The notes beneath the pieces were generated by a model. The model saw only the letters and a program-made list of their open reading frames with translations. It was not told the origin of the DNA and searched no databases. The position numbers were made by a program, and so were the translations under genes. Source: Agelas oroides (lineage: Eukaryota; Porifera; Demospongiae; Agelasida; Agelasidae). From it: a stretch of 64,000 nt of DNA. This document shows positions 26,813-39,300 of the stretch, piece by piece. Location of the stretch: contig OX422189.1 in NCBI GenBank assembly GCA_949130485.1, positions 9,119,220 to 9,183,219 on the forward strand, written 5' to 3'. The first letter of the stretch is position 1. Each line of letters starts with the position of its first letter.

Positions 26813-28660
26813 CTAGAAGTTTGTAGCTGGTTTACAGCTGGAGATATAAAACGGAGTACATATTAAACACATCGTCTTGACCGCTTCGTCCGCAATTTTT
26901 ACGGTCATCCGCGTAATATTGCAATAACGCGCTACGGTCGGTAAAGAGAAAGCAAGTTTGGTGCACCCACAAGATTGAATCGAATCATGGAAGAGTTGAA
27001 GTAAGTCCTCTGACTGAGCCTCAAATGTGCATCTCATGAGTAGACGAAACAAACGTTGACTGTCAACTGAATGGGTACACAATTGAAGAAAATCGCACCA
27101 GAGTTTCTGAAAAGTAGAGCTGCAGTTCAGGCCCTTCAATCCGGCTATGAAACCTAATATTTCCATTCGATCTGGGTGATTTTGAATGATGCTGGATAAA
27201 GCCTCACATTGCTTGTGAGGTGATTCTATTTGATCACTCAGGTAACATGCAGCCATGTACTCCTGAAATGTCAAGTGTCTAAATGTGTAACTTTTATTAA
27301 GTCCTAGGCTTGTGTAGACAGGATTTACAATCATCAGGCCTTGAGTATGATCCAGGCCAGTTACATCAATATCATGGTATGCAAGGGAGGAGAGTTTCCT
27401 AAAGACTGACTTAGAGGACTCGGGCAATTCCTCTAAATCATCCATTTCACTTCGTCTTTCAGCTTCTGAAAGCAGGAGATATGTGGTTAGGTTGGTGTAC
27501 AGTTCGGTTTGTGTTTTTGGAAGGGGGTTGTCTTGTGCACGCCTTGGATCACGCAGCAAGCAGGATACAAGTGAAGCATTGACTGGAAGGTCACAAAGTG
27601 CAAGGAATTGCTCATTTTGTCTTGCGTATTCTTCGACATCAATGATGGAGAGATTAGTGTGCTTAGTAAAATAATCTGTGATTTGCTGCGGAGAGAAGCA
27701 CTTGATCTCAATATGTTTTGGGGCAATTCCACGAACTATGGTAGTTCCAATTGAACGAGAGGTGACAAGGAACTTGGTTCGTGGCAAAGAATCTCCTATC
27801 TTCCCAGCCAGAAGGTTGTAGATGTATGATCTTCTCTGGTATTGGTAGGGTACTTCATCCCAGCCATCCCAAATGAAACAAACTCCTGCACCAAATTGCT
27901 TCTTCATGTGAGCCACAACAGCTTGCTTCAGCTCATTGTCGGGGCAGGGAATGATATCCACAAGAGCTTTTGCCATGTGATACTGCGGATCACGGAGATT
28001 GATGCTGATGAGGAGCTGAATCTCAGGATAAAGTTCACCTCTTGCCCATCGCCGCTTTATCTCCCACACCAATGTGCTCTTTCCAGAGCCAGCAGCACCT
28101 TGGATCAGAGTAACCTTCCTTTCCTCCTCTCCATAAGTAAACAGGTCTTCTATCTCCAGGGATTTTACCGCAGTTCTTACCCTTGTTTGTAAAGAAAGCT
28201 TGACGTAGTGAAAGTCGTGTGCTGGGATGAATGGAAACTCGGCAGTTCCTGGTGGTAGTTCTTGAAGATATTGCTCAACAAGGTATTGATGGTACCTGTC
28301 TAGCTCGTTCTTCATCTGCGGAGAAATGGAAGCCACTAGCTTCATCATTGTAGCCACCTTGTAGCTTAGATCTACATCTCCAGCTTTGTAGAAGATTTGA
28401 ATGAGGTGTTGGTAGGTTGCCTTGTAACTGTACTTTGCCTTCCATTTCCGTAAGCAGGCAAGCTTTTGCTGGTGGTAGGTACGATTGTCAGATCTGATTT
28501 CTTCTTCTTCAACTTCTTCAATTGACATGTAGGGGGCAAATTTTTCCCATTGAACAATCTTGCTGGCAATGTCTGCAAGATGCTCATCTGTGCAAGGTCT
28601 CCCGAGTTCGCTTGCTGACACACCTCGAAGTAGGTCATGCAGCCCTGGTTGTGCCTCCAT
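26813..28660 (-). CDS. NLR-like receptor: death-like domain + NACHT, no LRR in ORF
   Basis: 615 aa, single exon, ATG at 28,660 with purine at -3. Residues about 10-110 form a death-fold domain (KLACLRKWKAKYSYKATYQH is the typical DD core). NACHT follows: Walker A GAAGSGKST at 188-196, the RDPQYHMAKALVDIIPCP segment, Walker B FIWDGWDE with D265/D268/E269, sensor-1 VTSR, the LPKTQTEL winged-helix region and FRHLTFQEYMAAC. All NTPase residues are intact. The last 45 or so residues look like read-through into non-coding DNA, and no LRRs are in frame. An LRR remnant lies about 570 bp downstream. Likely a cytosolic pattern-recognition receptor of the sponge NLR expansion, either spliced to LRR exons I cannot place or truncated. 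Confidence 0.85.
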   Translation of the reverse strand: MEAQPGLHDLLRGVSASELGRPCTDEHLADIASKIVQWEKFAPYMSIEEVEEEEIRSDNRTYHQQKLACLRKWKAKYSYKATYQHLIQIFYKAGDVDLSYKVATMMKLVASISPQMKNELDRYHQYLVEQYLQELPPGTAEFPFIPAHDFHYVKLSLQTRVRTAVKSLEIEDLFTYGEEERKVTLIQGAAGSGKSTLVWEIKRRWARGELYPEIQLLISINLRDPQYHMAKALVDIIPCPDNELKQAVVAHMKKQFGAGVCFIWDGWDEVPYQYQRRSYIYNLLAGKIGDSLPRTKFLVTSRSIGTTIVRGIAPKHIEIKCFSPQQITDYFTKHTNLSIIDVEEYARQNEQFLALCDLPVNASLVSCLLRDPRRAQDNPLPKTQTELYTNLTTYLLLSEAERRSEMDDLEELPESSKSVFRKLSSLAYHDIDVTGLDHTQGLMIVNPVYTSLGLNKSYTFRHLTFQEYMAACYLSDQIESPHKQCEALSSIIQNHPDRMEILGFIAGLKGLNCSSTFQKLWCDFLQLCTHSVDSQRLFRLLMRCTFEAQSEDLLQLFHDSIQSCGCTKLAFSLPTVARYCNITRMTVKIADEAVKTMCLICTPFYISSCKPATNF

Positions 28661-30009
28661 TTCCCGTCTGTCCCAGGCCGTGTGGGCATGCGCAGTAGAA
28701 TATGCGTACAGTATAACAGCGGTCTAAAAATAACAGTAATCGTACTAACAATAGAAGATAGTTCCACTTCAGTGTGGCCATCGTCCAGCTTGGTTCAAGC
28801 GCGGGACATGAGTTTCTGTGTAAGTTGAAGAAGTTTGTTGTGGTTAGACATAGCCATGATCATGCAGTTTAATATAGGGGTCCCAAGGAAAAATGACTAT
28901 ATTAGTGACCTTGTTAAAGTTGTTTGTAAACTACAGTTATAATAGTTTCTATGACTTTCGTTCTTCCGAAAATATATAATGCGAACAGAAGGTTATGTGC
29001 CAAAATATAGCCATTATGGGATTTTTGATTTTGGGGATTATATATGGACATACCAGATGTCCAGCTATTTTAATACTCTACCAATGGTAAATAATCAATT
29101 GCACTGGTGCTTGCTAAATTTACTTGTCAAAAGTCACTTCAAACCATCAATTATTCTTCTATGAGAGAAATGTATTGCAACATAAAATAACAACTAATAT
29201 AGTCTCTTGACAGCTATAAACTTGAGTGGTCCAGGCACAAGATACATCAAGTGAAATCCATCAGTAATACTAGTTTCATAGCAAAGTTTCAAAAGTTGGA
29301 CTTCAGTAGCATTTTATTTTGTCTCAGAATGGTCTCAGAAGTGATCTCAGAGCATCTAATTCGTAAAAATCCCCAAGACCTCCCTAGCTGTGTTGAAAGG
29401 TTATGTGCACATGTATGTGCTTTGCACACTAACATATATGGATGCCTTAGACTGCAGGCCAATTGAAAAATTGCTTCCTATGGGCTTGCATCCACAGAAA
29501 TGTTGTGCACTAAAAATTATCAAATTTCTATCTGAAAAGACCTCTGTACAATTGGTTGGTAGAGGAGTTAGCCACTAGCTCTTCAATATCTGAGTGTTTG
29601 AAATTTTAAAATCCTATAGATTTCATTACGATGGCATGGATTTTCAATCACATGATCAGCAAAGAATGGAAACACTGACAGCAAATGGAGAAACAGAGGT
29701 TTCGGATTTCAGATTTTTGACAAAGATTTGTAGATTTCATGATTGAGAATTTAGTGAGGATTTCTGAACAAAATGTTCAAGATTTCGGCCAACCTCTGAT
29801 CGAGTTTAAGTGTGCAAATGCTATCTATAGCCGCCAACTTCCTATGTATGCATAAATCTCTGCTTCACTGCTACTTCCCTTACTATAATGGAATGTAACT
29901 GATCATGTCACCTTGTGTGTGGGTGGATCAAAGAAGCTACACTCACTTTAAGGAAGCAAGCTAGCTTGTGAACCATGCTTTATACGGGTGTGAAGGTTCT
30001 TTTTACTGA

Positions 30010-30172
30010 GTGGAGTGCACTGTATCAGTTATTGTTCTCGACAAGATTTATTTTCAATGTGCCAGTTATTAGTTATTCTGGACAAGACTCTACATGCGAG
30101 TTATTCAGTTATTCTGTTTCAACATGCCAGTTATTCAGTTATTCTGGACTAGACTGTTTTCAACGTGCCACG
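30010..30172. repeat. Imperfect 50-60-bp tandem repeat, three copies
   Basis: Repeated phrase GCCAGTTATTCAGTTATTCT followed by GGACAAGACT and TTTTCAA(T/C)GTGCCA. Confidence 0.6.
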
Positions 30173-31269
30173 AGATAATCACATGAAAACTACAAATAGC
30201 CCATCATGAACATATTGCAAGTGCAAGTATTGCATGGTTTCCATTGTAAACCACAGATATGAAACAGAATTCTAATTACTATAGTAGATCTTATCCCAGG
30301 TAACTCAATACAAACTTACACTGGGATATTATGTATTTGTGAAAGGTTGTGGTTACTAGCAGTAGTAATTAAGGTATAGGCACTGAGCCAGCTTGGGTTA
30401 CCAGGGTTATCATCAGAGGTACTCCTCATTTTAGGGTTAGGGTTTAGTTTGGGGGTAATTGCCTGTCTTGCCTAAATTAGTGATTCGATAATACATTCAT
30501 AAACCCCAGTTCTCACTTGGTAGACATCCAACCTGCTACTCTGCATAGCATCCTATCCTCGAGCAAGCTTCAGGTCAAATTACACATGCCCCAAGTGCAT
30601 CCAACTGCTTATGCTCCTGTTTATGTGAATTACTGCATGTGCTTAGCCTTTTATTGCCAACTTCCATAAATGAAAGATATGATGCATGCGCTTAATTATC
30701 ACTGATTTAGGCATGTGTTCATCAGTGGGAGGGTACTAATGACACTTTCAAAGTCACATGGTAGATTGTACGAGGTTGCTGTTCACTGTTTAACGTTCAA
30801 CATAATCATGGCTTTGACTAGATATGCATCTGATGATGGATTATGCTTGGCGGATGTGTGGGCCGGAATTTTGCAATTCTGCACCCCAGATACAAAAGCC
30901 TATATGTAGGATAATTACCAGTTACACCCACATAATGCGGACGCTTGTCGACCGCTTTCGTAATGCCACCGTCGCTGGATTCAAAGACCGAGCACTATAT
31001 TAGCACTATTGCTCATCGTGCTAGTCTTTCTTGTCAGCGTAAAGCAATGGAGAGGTCCGAAAATGCGCGGCGTTCAACAGCCCAGCCGATCACAGATTAC
31101 CACGCTATATACGGATACCTCCGTATTCCGAGCCCGCAGCGGTGGTCCTTCATATAAGCATCATTTTCATGATAGTAGAGTTCCTCTTGCCATCTTGCTA
31201 TTGAAAAAAAAAAAAAAACATCAAAATGAAGCAGAATATTAAGTGTTATTTAAGAAATTTCCAATAGGT

Positions 31270-31356
31270 TTACACGAAAACCTCCGAGAAGAGGACAACC
31301 TCTCTAAAAGGGACAACTGGCCTGTCCCCAATGTGTCCTTTGTTCGGAGGTTTTAC
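31270..31356. mobile_element. Small palindromic element
   Basis: Inverted ends AAAACCTCCGA and TCGGAGGTTTT enclose about 60 bp with an inner GAGGACA/TGTCCTT pair. Confidence 0.6.
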
Positions 31357-32345
31357 AGTATTGTGATGCTGCAGTAGTATGAATATTACAAAGAGGTGGG
31401 TGGGAGTGGGAGAAACTTTGCAGCAGAGAAGCTAGCAACCCAACTGCTGGTAGAAAGTTGCTATGGTGCAGAATGCACGTTCATCTGGCCCAAGCGCAAT
31501 TCGCCATGCATGCGCTTGCAGTGTGCATGTGCGTTGTCTGATGTTGAGCAAGGTCATGCATGTTAACTCAGTTTAACTACATTAAACTGTATATTAAACT
31601 GTAGTGAACTAGCCTACCTAGCTATCTTGAGTAGGTCTTACCTTGGCGCCTTTGGCAAACAGCCTTGCGCTATTTACTGGTGAAGAACGTCAGAAGAATG
31701 GGCAGACGGAATTCCATGGCGATTAAGTGCATGCGGCGAACGGCTGAAACCAGGCCCTTTCTCCTCCTCTTTGGGCCTGGGAACGAGGCTATGCAGTAGT
31801 GTACATGTATATCCACATACCTGACATTTGTTTGTATAGTAACAGGTGGGTATTTATCCCACTCACCCTTGTATCCTAGGTAACAGCTTGGGTTTATAAC
31901 TATTCATTGATACAGATATCTCCTGGTAGTTGTAATTCTTGCAATCTGCAATAGCACCTAAAGTTGCCATTTTTGGCAACTTTTGGGAGGGTAGTTTTGC
32001 CATTTCCAGAATTGGGAATAAAAATCTAGCAATGCATAAAATATGCCAAAAATGGCTTCTGAACATAGGTCCTTAATGGACACCCCTCAACACAATATAT
32101 CGGACAATTCCAAAAGTCCTGACTGTCCTTCCATTCACTTCAATACTTAAGCAACCCCTGAACAGCAGACATCCCGCTACTTCGTATAACAGACAGTTTT
32201 CGCGTAAGGTGCTCCGCCCATGGGCGCTCTTTCACGAGACTGCGGAAGAAGATATAGACAATTTTCTGTTTTCACCACAAGTGTGGGGCTCGCTTATGCC
32301 CGTCCCAATAACCACCCTTGTTCTCAAGCCCCACCCTCCGAGTCG

Positions 32346-32564
32346 GGTGGTTATTGACTATAAATCCCAAGCTACCATATACAATCTACTACAGGAAGTT
32401 CTAAATGATGTTGCCTGTGACAAATAACAACAAGGACCAAGTAGGCTGGAGAATCATTCTAACGCATGATCTACAAGCCTATTTCCCAGTGCTGAGGGAA
32501 GGGAACTATGCAGCTACATAATAAATAATGCATTGTGGCCTGGGATTTATGATCAATAACCACC
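32346..32564. mobile_element. MITE-like element with 24-bp inverted ends
   Basis: Ends GGTGGTTATTGACTATAAAT and ATTTATGATCAATAACCACC are inverted repeats about 220 bp apart. No ORF. Related half-copies occur at 32,300 and 32,815. Confidence 0.7.
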
Positions 32565-33306
32565 TGAATTCTAGGAGTCCAAGGCTGGCCCATAAATCCC
32601 AGACACTAGCAAACATGTATTATCCTCCAACCTGATTGGTCCTTGTAAACAAACAGGATAGTTAACACTGTAAACAAGGTACAGTTTATAGGAAACATCA
32701 CTTAGCTATATGAAACAGAATCTACAACTTCCTGTCAGTATATGAAAATGATACCCACCTGTTACTAAAGAAACAAGGGTGAAGTGGAGAATATATATGA
32801 TTCATAACCACCTTGACTTGGGTGGTTATTGACATAAATCCCTGTCTGTCATGCATAACTGTGGTAAGTGTGGTATACTGCAGTACAGCCTATAATGAAG
32901 TTGTGTGAAAACAACTATGTCAAGTTGGTATAAACTCTTGCGCAGATACAGTTGTGCCTGTAGGTGTCACATGGATTCAAGTGCATGCTAATCATATACT
33001 TTCTGGCTTTGAAACTGAATGACAACACTTTGTCCACTGGATGTGTGCGTGTGCATTTTAGGGGGAAAGATACTATGGATGAATCCGTATTTTATAGGTG
33101 ATTTAGTTCTGGATATTGGAAAAGAGCCCACCCCCCTTTTTGAAAAACCACTAAAATACCCATGGGTTATTTTGGTACTGTACTTTTGGGATAGGTAATT
33201 TCTTTGGCAGTTTATGCAATTGCAGAAATTGGCAGTATAAAGGTTTGATGCAGCGCAATTTACTTAATTTGCAGGAATGGTGTGATAAAAGTACACAGCA
33301 TAAATC

Positions 33307-36300
33307 ATGGATGCCCAACTTTCTACAATACTGGAGGCCATATCAACACAGAAACAAAATGAAATATGTACTGATCTCTTTTTGAGTGCTACTGCAAACA
33401 TAATGGAGGGGGGAAAAGACTATGGACCCTTTTGTAATGAAGGTCCGGAGTGGGGTGTGATTGTGGAGAAAATTTTTATGAATGATGAAGCTCATAGGTA
33501 TACTGCTTTGAAGTTGTGGAAAGAAAGGAGAGAGCACAAAGCAACCAACCGGGAACTTATTGGGGTCATGGTAAGAAATGGGAATTTTCAGCTAGCACGT
33601 GAAGTTGCCAGTCTACTTGCTTCAGGACCAACACCGGAGTTAATAATGGAAGTACTTAAAGGGTACCTAGCCAAGTATTACAACATGCTGTTTCCACCTG
33701 CTATACCCACCCACCCCCATGAAGTTCCACTTGGGTTTGTTGGAGGTTGCCCATTTACTAAGAGAATGATTCCACAAGTAGCTCTTGTGCGAGATGGTGA
33801 GGAGATTCACCATATCCAACTTGAAAGTTGTGGTGATATTTTCCAGTCAAGTAAAGTTGCAAGAGCAAAGCTTCATGGGAAAGTAGCTACTGGCCAAGAG
33901 TTCAATCATGTCACCATTGTAGAAGGTGTTGCTGGGTCAGGTAAGAGTGCAATGTGCTGGTATATGAGCCACGAGTGGCATAAGCAAAAGCTGTTTCAAG
34001 AGTTCCCACTCTTTGTGTTCATATCACTTAGTGATCCAGCAATACGGTCTGCCAAGATCCTTGCAGATTTTGTACCACACCCTTGTGAAGAAATGAGGAA
34101 AGCAGTTGCTGATCAGATCAGTAGAACTGAGGGAGAAGGCCTAGCCTTGGTTGTTGATGGTATTGATGAGGCACCACTATCCTTTGATAACCTTGGCTAT
34201 CCTTTTCTAGAGGTGCTTATTGATGCTATCTTTAGCTGGAAAAAGGCAGCTGTACTTGTAACATCTCGCCCATGTAGTCCCCAGTTGAAGTTTCTGACAT
34301 CATGTATGGAAAGCTACGAACAGATTTTCATGTGTGGCTTTTCACTAAGTGGTGCAATACTGTTTACACTTTCTTGCAACCCTGAAGTACCCTTGACCAA
34401 AATCTTACAAGAACCCAACAATTTAGGTCTTTTATCTTCATCTCATCTTCCATTTAATGCAGCTGTTGCTGCACAGATAATTAGAGAGGCAACTGACTGC
34501 AGCAATTTGCCCCAGACCCAGACTGAACTTGTTCTAGCGTTTCTTCTTCAGTTTTTTCAGAAGTGCACTGAAGGAGACCTGACAACCGACAAGATCTGTG
34601 AGATGGTAAAAACACCTCATCACTGTATTAACTGGCTCCTTCCCAATACACTGAAACAAGCCTTCAGGGATTTTGGTGAAATTGCCATGGATATGAAGGC
34701 TTCAGGAACAACTACAATATTTGCCAATCAGAAACCAGACACTATGTCAACAGAGCTCTTCACTGGCTTGATGCAAGGAACTACTTCTTTTGACTATAAG
34801 CATGCTATTGACTCACTGCAGCAAAGGCAATATCGATTTCCACACAGCATCATCCAGGACTTTTTCATTGCCTTTTCACTGCAGTATATGGAATCAGAGA
34901 AAGTAGTCCAGTACTTGCAAAATGAAACTAAGCAATGTGTCCTCTCACCAGTGCTCTCATTTTATGCTGGTCTTACTGGTCTACGAAAGCTTTCATGCCT
35001 TAATCCTTTGTTTCAGCAGTTGGCTCCTAATCCTTCCACTGATATTAGTATTCAGGTAGTAATGTCTCTTCTTCTAAGTGCTGTTTATGAGTCACAATCA
35101 CGTGAAGTTATCCAGTATGTAATTTACCAAATCAGTGCGAAGCATGACTTCCATACTGGGCCTGTTAGGCTGGAACTATCATCACTTCCACCTTACATTC
35201 CTCATACCATTTATTACCCCCTAGCTTACTTTCTTGGCAATGTGAACTTTGACAACAAGCTTTTGACTGTGAACTTAGCCAATAATTCAATTGGTGACAA
35301 ACTTTTTGATACAATAGTGGATTTTTTCAGAGCCATCAAATCAAATACTGCAAAACTGCCTGTTAGGCACTCTGATTTGAACTCAGTCATTGTGATGCTA
35401 CTAATGGACAACAATGCATTAACACATCAGTCCAGTTGCTACCTATTTGAAACTGTGCGGAAATGGGAGAAAAACACTATGGAATTTGGTTTTTTGAGCC
35501 TACGAGGAAACTGGCATAAGGAAACAACTATTATCCATGAAGCATTGGAGTCTCTTGTGTTGTCTGTTTCCCAGACTCCAGCCCTACAGGGTTTAGACAT
35601 TAGTGGAAATGAGATCACCGGTGACCATATAAACTATATTACAGTTCTGCTTGAAGGATCTGGTATGCTTCGATCCCTTAATCTTTCTGATAATGACATT
35701 GGCAGTGAATTCAACTCACTAGCACCAGCACTTTCGAGAAGTTCCTTACGTGTTCTCAGCTTATCTCGGTCCCAGGTTAGTGACAGTGCCCTTGAACTTC
35801 TTGGAAATGTTCTAAAAGAAAACCAGTCACTAGAGTGCCTAGATGTCTCATTCAACCAGGCCATCACTACTGGTGGACTTACAAAATTCCTAGCCTGCCT
35901 AGCCAGAAATGATGTGTTGAATTTTCTGTATGGAGTGGGTCTTCCTTGGGTGCAGCAGCACAGATCTATTCTTGATGTGATCAAGGCTCAAAGGCTAATA
36001 AGAGGAGTCAAAACAAAGTTATCAGTTGAAACCTCTTCAAGCTTGGATCTGGCTGAAAATTTTCAGTTAAATGCCAGTGCCATGCTGTGCGACTACATTA
36101 TCCAAAAATCCTCTAAACAAGTGTGTACTTTGGAACACCTAGAAATGGTTGCAGATAAGATCACTGCACCGGAAGCTATGGTAGCAGGTATGGGAATACA
36201 CTTTGAGAGAAACTCCTCTCTCCCTCCTGAGGCAATAGCTAAAGCAATTTTGATAAAGGTTTGGACAACGAATAAAGTGACTTATAGTGATATCATGGAG

Positions 36301-39300
36301 ATACTATCCCTCACTGGAGAACATGCAGCTATTGCAAAACTTCATTCCCTTCTAAGTCAGACGAGGCCAGGAATTGAACATATGGTGACTACATGCCTAG
36401 TAGAATCATACAAACAACAACCTTACTTTGAACGAAGTTTAGTTTCAGAGAGTTTTCCTGACAGAGATAGCATCCTCTTCGCAGTTGACTTGAACCATTT
36501 AATCACTGGCTCACATGGTGAAAGGGAAAAAGTTTCACTGAGACAACTGGTCCAACAAGGTAAAGTGGTCCTATTTGAAGGAGTATCTGGGTCTGGGAAA
36601 ACCACTCTTTTAGCTCACACCTGTATTGGATGGTCTTTGTCTGTAGGGCCTTGGTTCAGAGATTTCAAGCTTGTTATTAAAGTACCTCTTGATGATCCTA
36701 CAATACAGAGAGCCAGTTGTCTGGCAGATCTGATTCCCTTTTCTTATGATGAACTGCGTGAAGCTACCGCAGAATACATTGCGCAGAGACGTGGAAAAGG
36801 TATTGTATTTCTGCTTGATGCATTTGACTGTGTGTCATCTGAACTCTTGCAGTCTTCATATTTGGCTCATCTCCTCAACATATCTTCCTCGTCAATTCCG
36901 CTGGCAGCTGTTATCATTGCAACACAACCAAGAACAAGTAACCTTGGCCCCTGCATAATTTCCAACAGAGCCTCACTCCCAGACCTTGCTGAAGAGAGCA
37001 GAAAGTTTGTGTTTAATGAGACAGTTCACTCAAGCAATCTTTTTACAACTCCTGCCATGAATTCCCTTTGTGCAATTCCACTCTATGCTTGTGTTATTGC
37101 CCATCTTCTGAAGTTTACCGGAGATGTAAATTGTATTCCAGAAACCAGAACCACTATAGTAAAGTGGTATCTGAACACCAAGATTATAACATTCTTGAAG
37201 TGCTATTTTCCTGTGCATACACTGCCAGATTGCAGCCATGACTTCACTTCAGTTGAAGACTTTGGAATTCTTCCCAAAAAGGTGTTTTGGATTCTGAAAG
37301 GGATATGCAGAATTGCTTTTCAAACACTCCAAGACACCCAGAGTGTATTCACAGAACAGCATGAGTTGGGCATTGCTGATACACCAGTCATTTCTGCTCT
37401 TTGCAGCCTGGGAATCATACAAGTGACCCAGCATGATAAACTGAAATATGAGTTTGCTCACTCCATATTTCAGGAATATCTAGCAGCTCTTCACCTAGCA
37501 TCACACTCCCAAAGTTGCGAAGTCAATCTTGTATTACAGCTGATTATGTCTTCATCCTTCATCTTACCCTTCCTTAGTGGACTGGTAGGTACTCACATTA
37601 CTCCTATCGAGGTCACCACATCCTTGACTAACTCTCTCCACACTTTGGCAGAGGTTTTGCCTAAAGATGGCTATCACCATAGGCTGCTTACCTTCCTTCA
37701 TTGCATTTTTGAGTCAAGGTCAATGGCCTGGTGTGAAAAAATATTTCAGCAGTTGCAAATAGTTGAACCACAAAATGGCTTGAAGTTGTGCCTGGGTGAT
37801 GCATCACTGAGCATAAGTGACTGCACAGCCATCAGACACTTCTTTGAATTGTGTCTCAAGAAAGAAATGAATGTCATGATTGATGCTCAGTCTTGTGAAG
37901 TGGATGAAAAAGGACTAGGAAGTTTATGTGAGGTAGATCAATATGTAACCAATGCCTCTTATGCATGCTTGTTGCTTCCTAGAAAACAACTTGACACTCA
38001 ACAAGCTAGCAATGTGTCCTGGCAGGAATTATCTGACCAAATCTTGATGACAGCTTTTGCTACCTTGCTTTACAGTAAAAGAGATGAAAACTCATTACAG
38101 CAGACAATCAATGGATTGTTGCAAGATCTTTCATCTGAACAGCTTAACAAGCGCTGTAGCGATCTTCACCTTCTAGGCATTGCTAATGAAATGGAGAAAT
38201 GGAAAAGTTTTGCATCAGCTTTTCTTGCTGAAAGTGATGCTCACCTTATTGAGGAGCACTTTAAGATATCAGAGCACCAAAAGTTTGTGATGCTTAAGAG
38301 GTGGAAAGATGTAAATGGTGAGAAAGCAACTTACAATGAGATCATCAGGATACTGGTATTTACACAAAGAGAGCTTCATCTAGGGAGTTGTGTAAAGAGC
38401 CTACTCCTCACCAAGCCATCACGACAGCAAGCATTTGACTTTTTTTGCCAGTACCTTCACAAGTGCTACCTACAGGTGCCTCCACCTCAATTCTCTTGCA
38501 CGTCAGCTTTCCACTTCATTGAACCACAGCTTTTATTTTGCTATAACAGCAATGAAGACAGCAGATTACACAAAGTGTTTGAGCATGATGCTGTAGATGT
38601 TGTTCAGTATTCCATCCCTGTTGCTGAAATTTTTAATGCTGGCCAAATTAAATCAGAGTTTGCAAATTCTTCTGTAGGCACAAAGCCCATCATATTGCTT
38701 GAAGGTCTTGCTGGTTCAGGCAAAACTACTCTTGTATGGTACATGTGCCAGAAATGGGCAGAAAGGAAGTACTACAATGATTTTAAACTACTGCTGTTGA
38801 TTTCTTCTAGAGATCCAATGACACACTCAGCAAAGTCCCTTCCAGATTTTATCCCACATCCAAGTGAACATGTGAGAAACCTTGTAGCCAAATATATACA
38901 AGAGAAAAGAGGAGAAGGTGTGGCCTTTATAATAGATGATTGGTCACAAATGTCTGTTCACTCTTTGCCTGCTATTATTAAACTTCGTGATGCCTATCTT
39001 GAAGGCAATGATCTCAACAGAGCAGCCATGCTGATAGTTTCCTGTCCAGGCACAAGTAGAATTTCTGTACCAACCAAATATCAGAAAGTTGTGTTACAAG
39101 GTTTTACTCCTCAACAAATGTATAGCTACCTCTGTAATCATCCAGAGCATTCCTCCTCAAAGCTAGAACAAAACTTGAAAAATAACCCTTCGTTTGGAGC
39201 AATGTGTCAGCTTCCTTTATATGCTGGACTTGCTTTGCAAACCAGTGAGATGTTACAAAACTGCCCTCCACCTGAGACACAAACTGAAATGATGAAAAAT

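Larger units (their letters stand above)
28661..33306. other. 4.6-kb intergenic region between two divergent NLR genes
   Basis: No conserved coding sequence; ORFs here are 60-80 codons without recognisable motifs. It contains repeats listed separately (30,010-30,172; 31,270-31,356; 32,346-32,564), a half-copy of the GTTCCCAGGC family at 31,776-31,793, and a second GGTGGTTATTGA phrase near 32,820. It must hold the promoters of both NLR genes if they start here. Confidence 0.6.

Noticed and set aside
30428..30452. TTAGGGTTAGGGTT phrase
   Set aside because: About two telomere-like units only; too short to indicate a telomere or interstitial telomeric array.
30945..31242. 70-77-codon ORFs upstream of the four-NACHT gene
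   Set aside because: No recognisable motif, two overlapping frames of equal length, next to an A-run; no support as genes.
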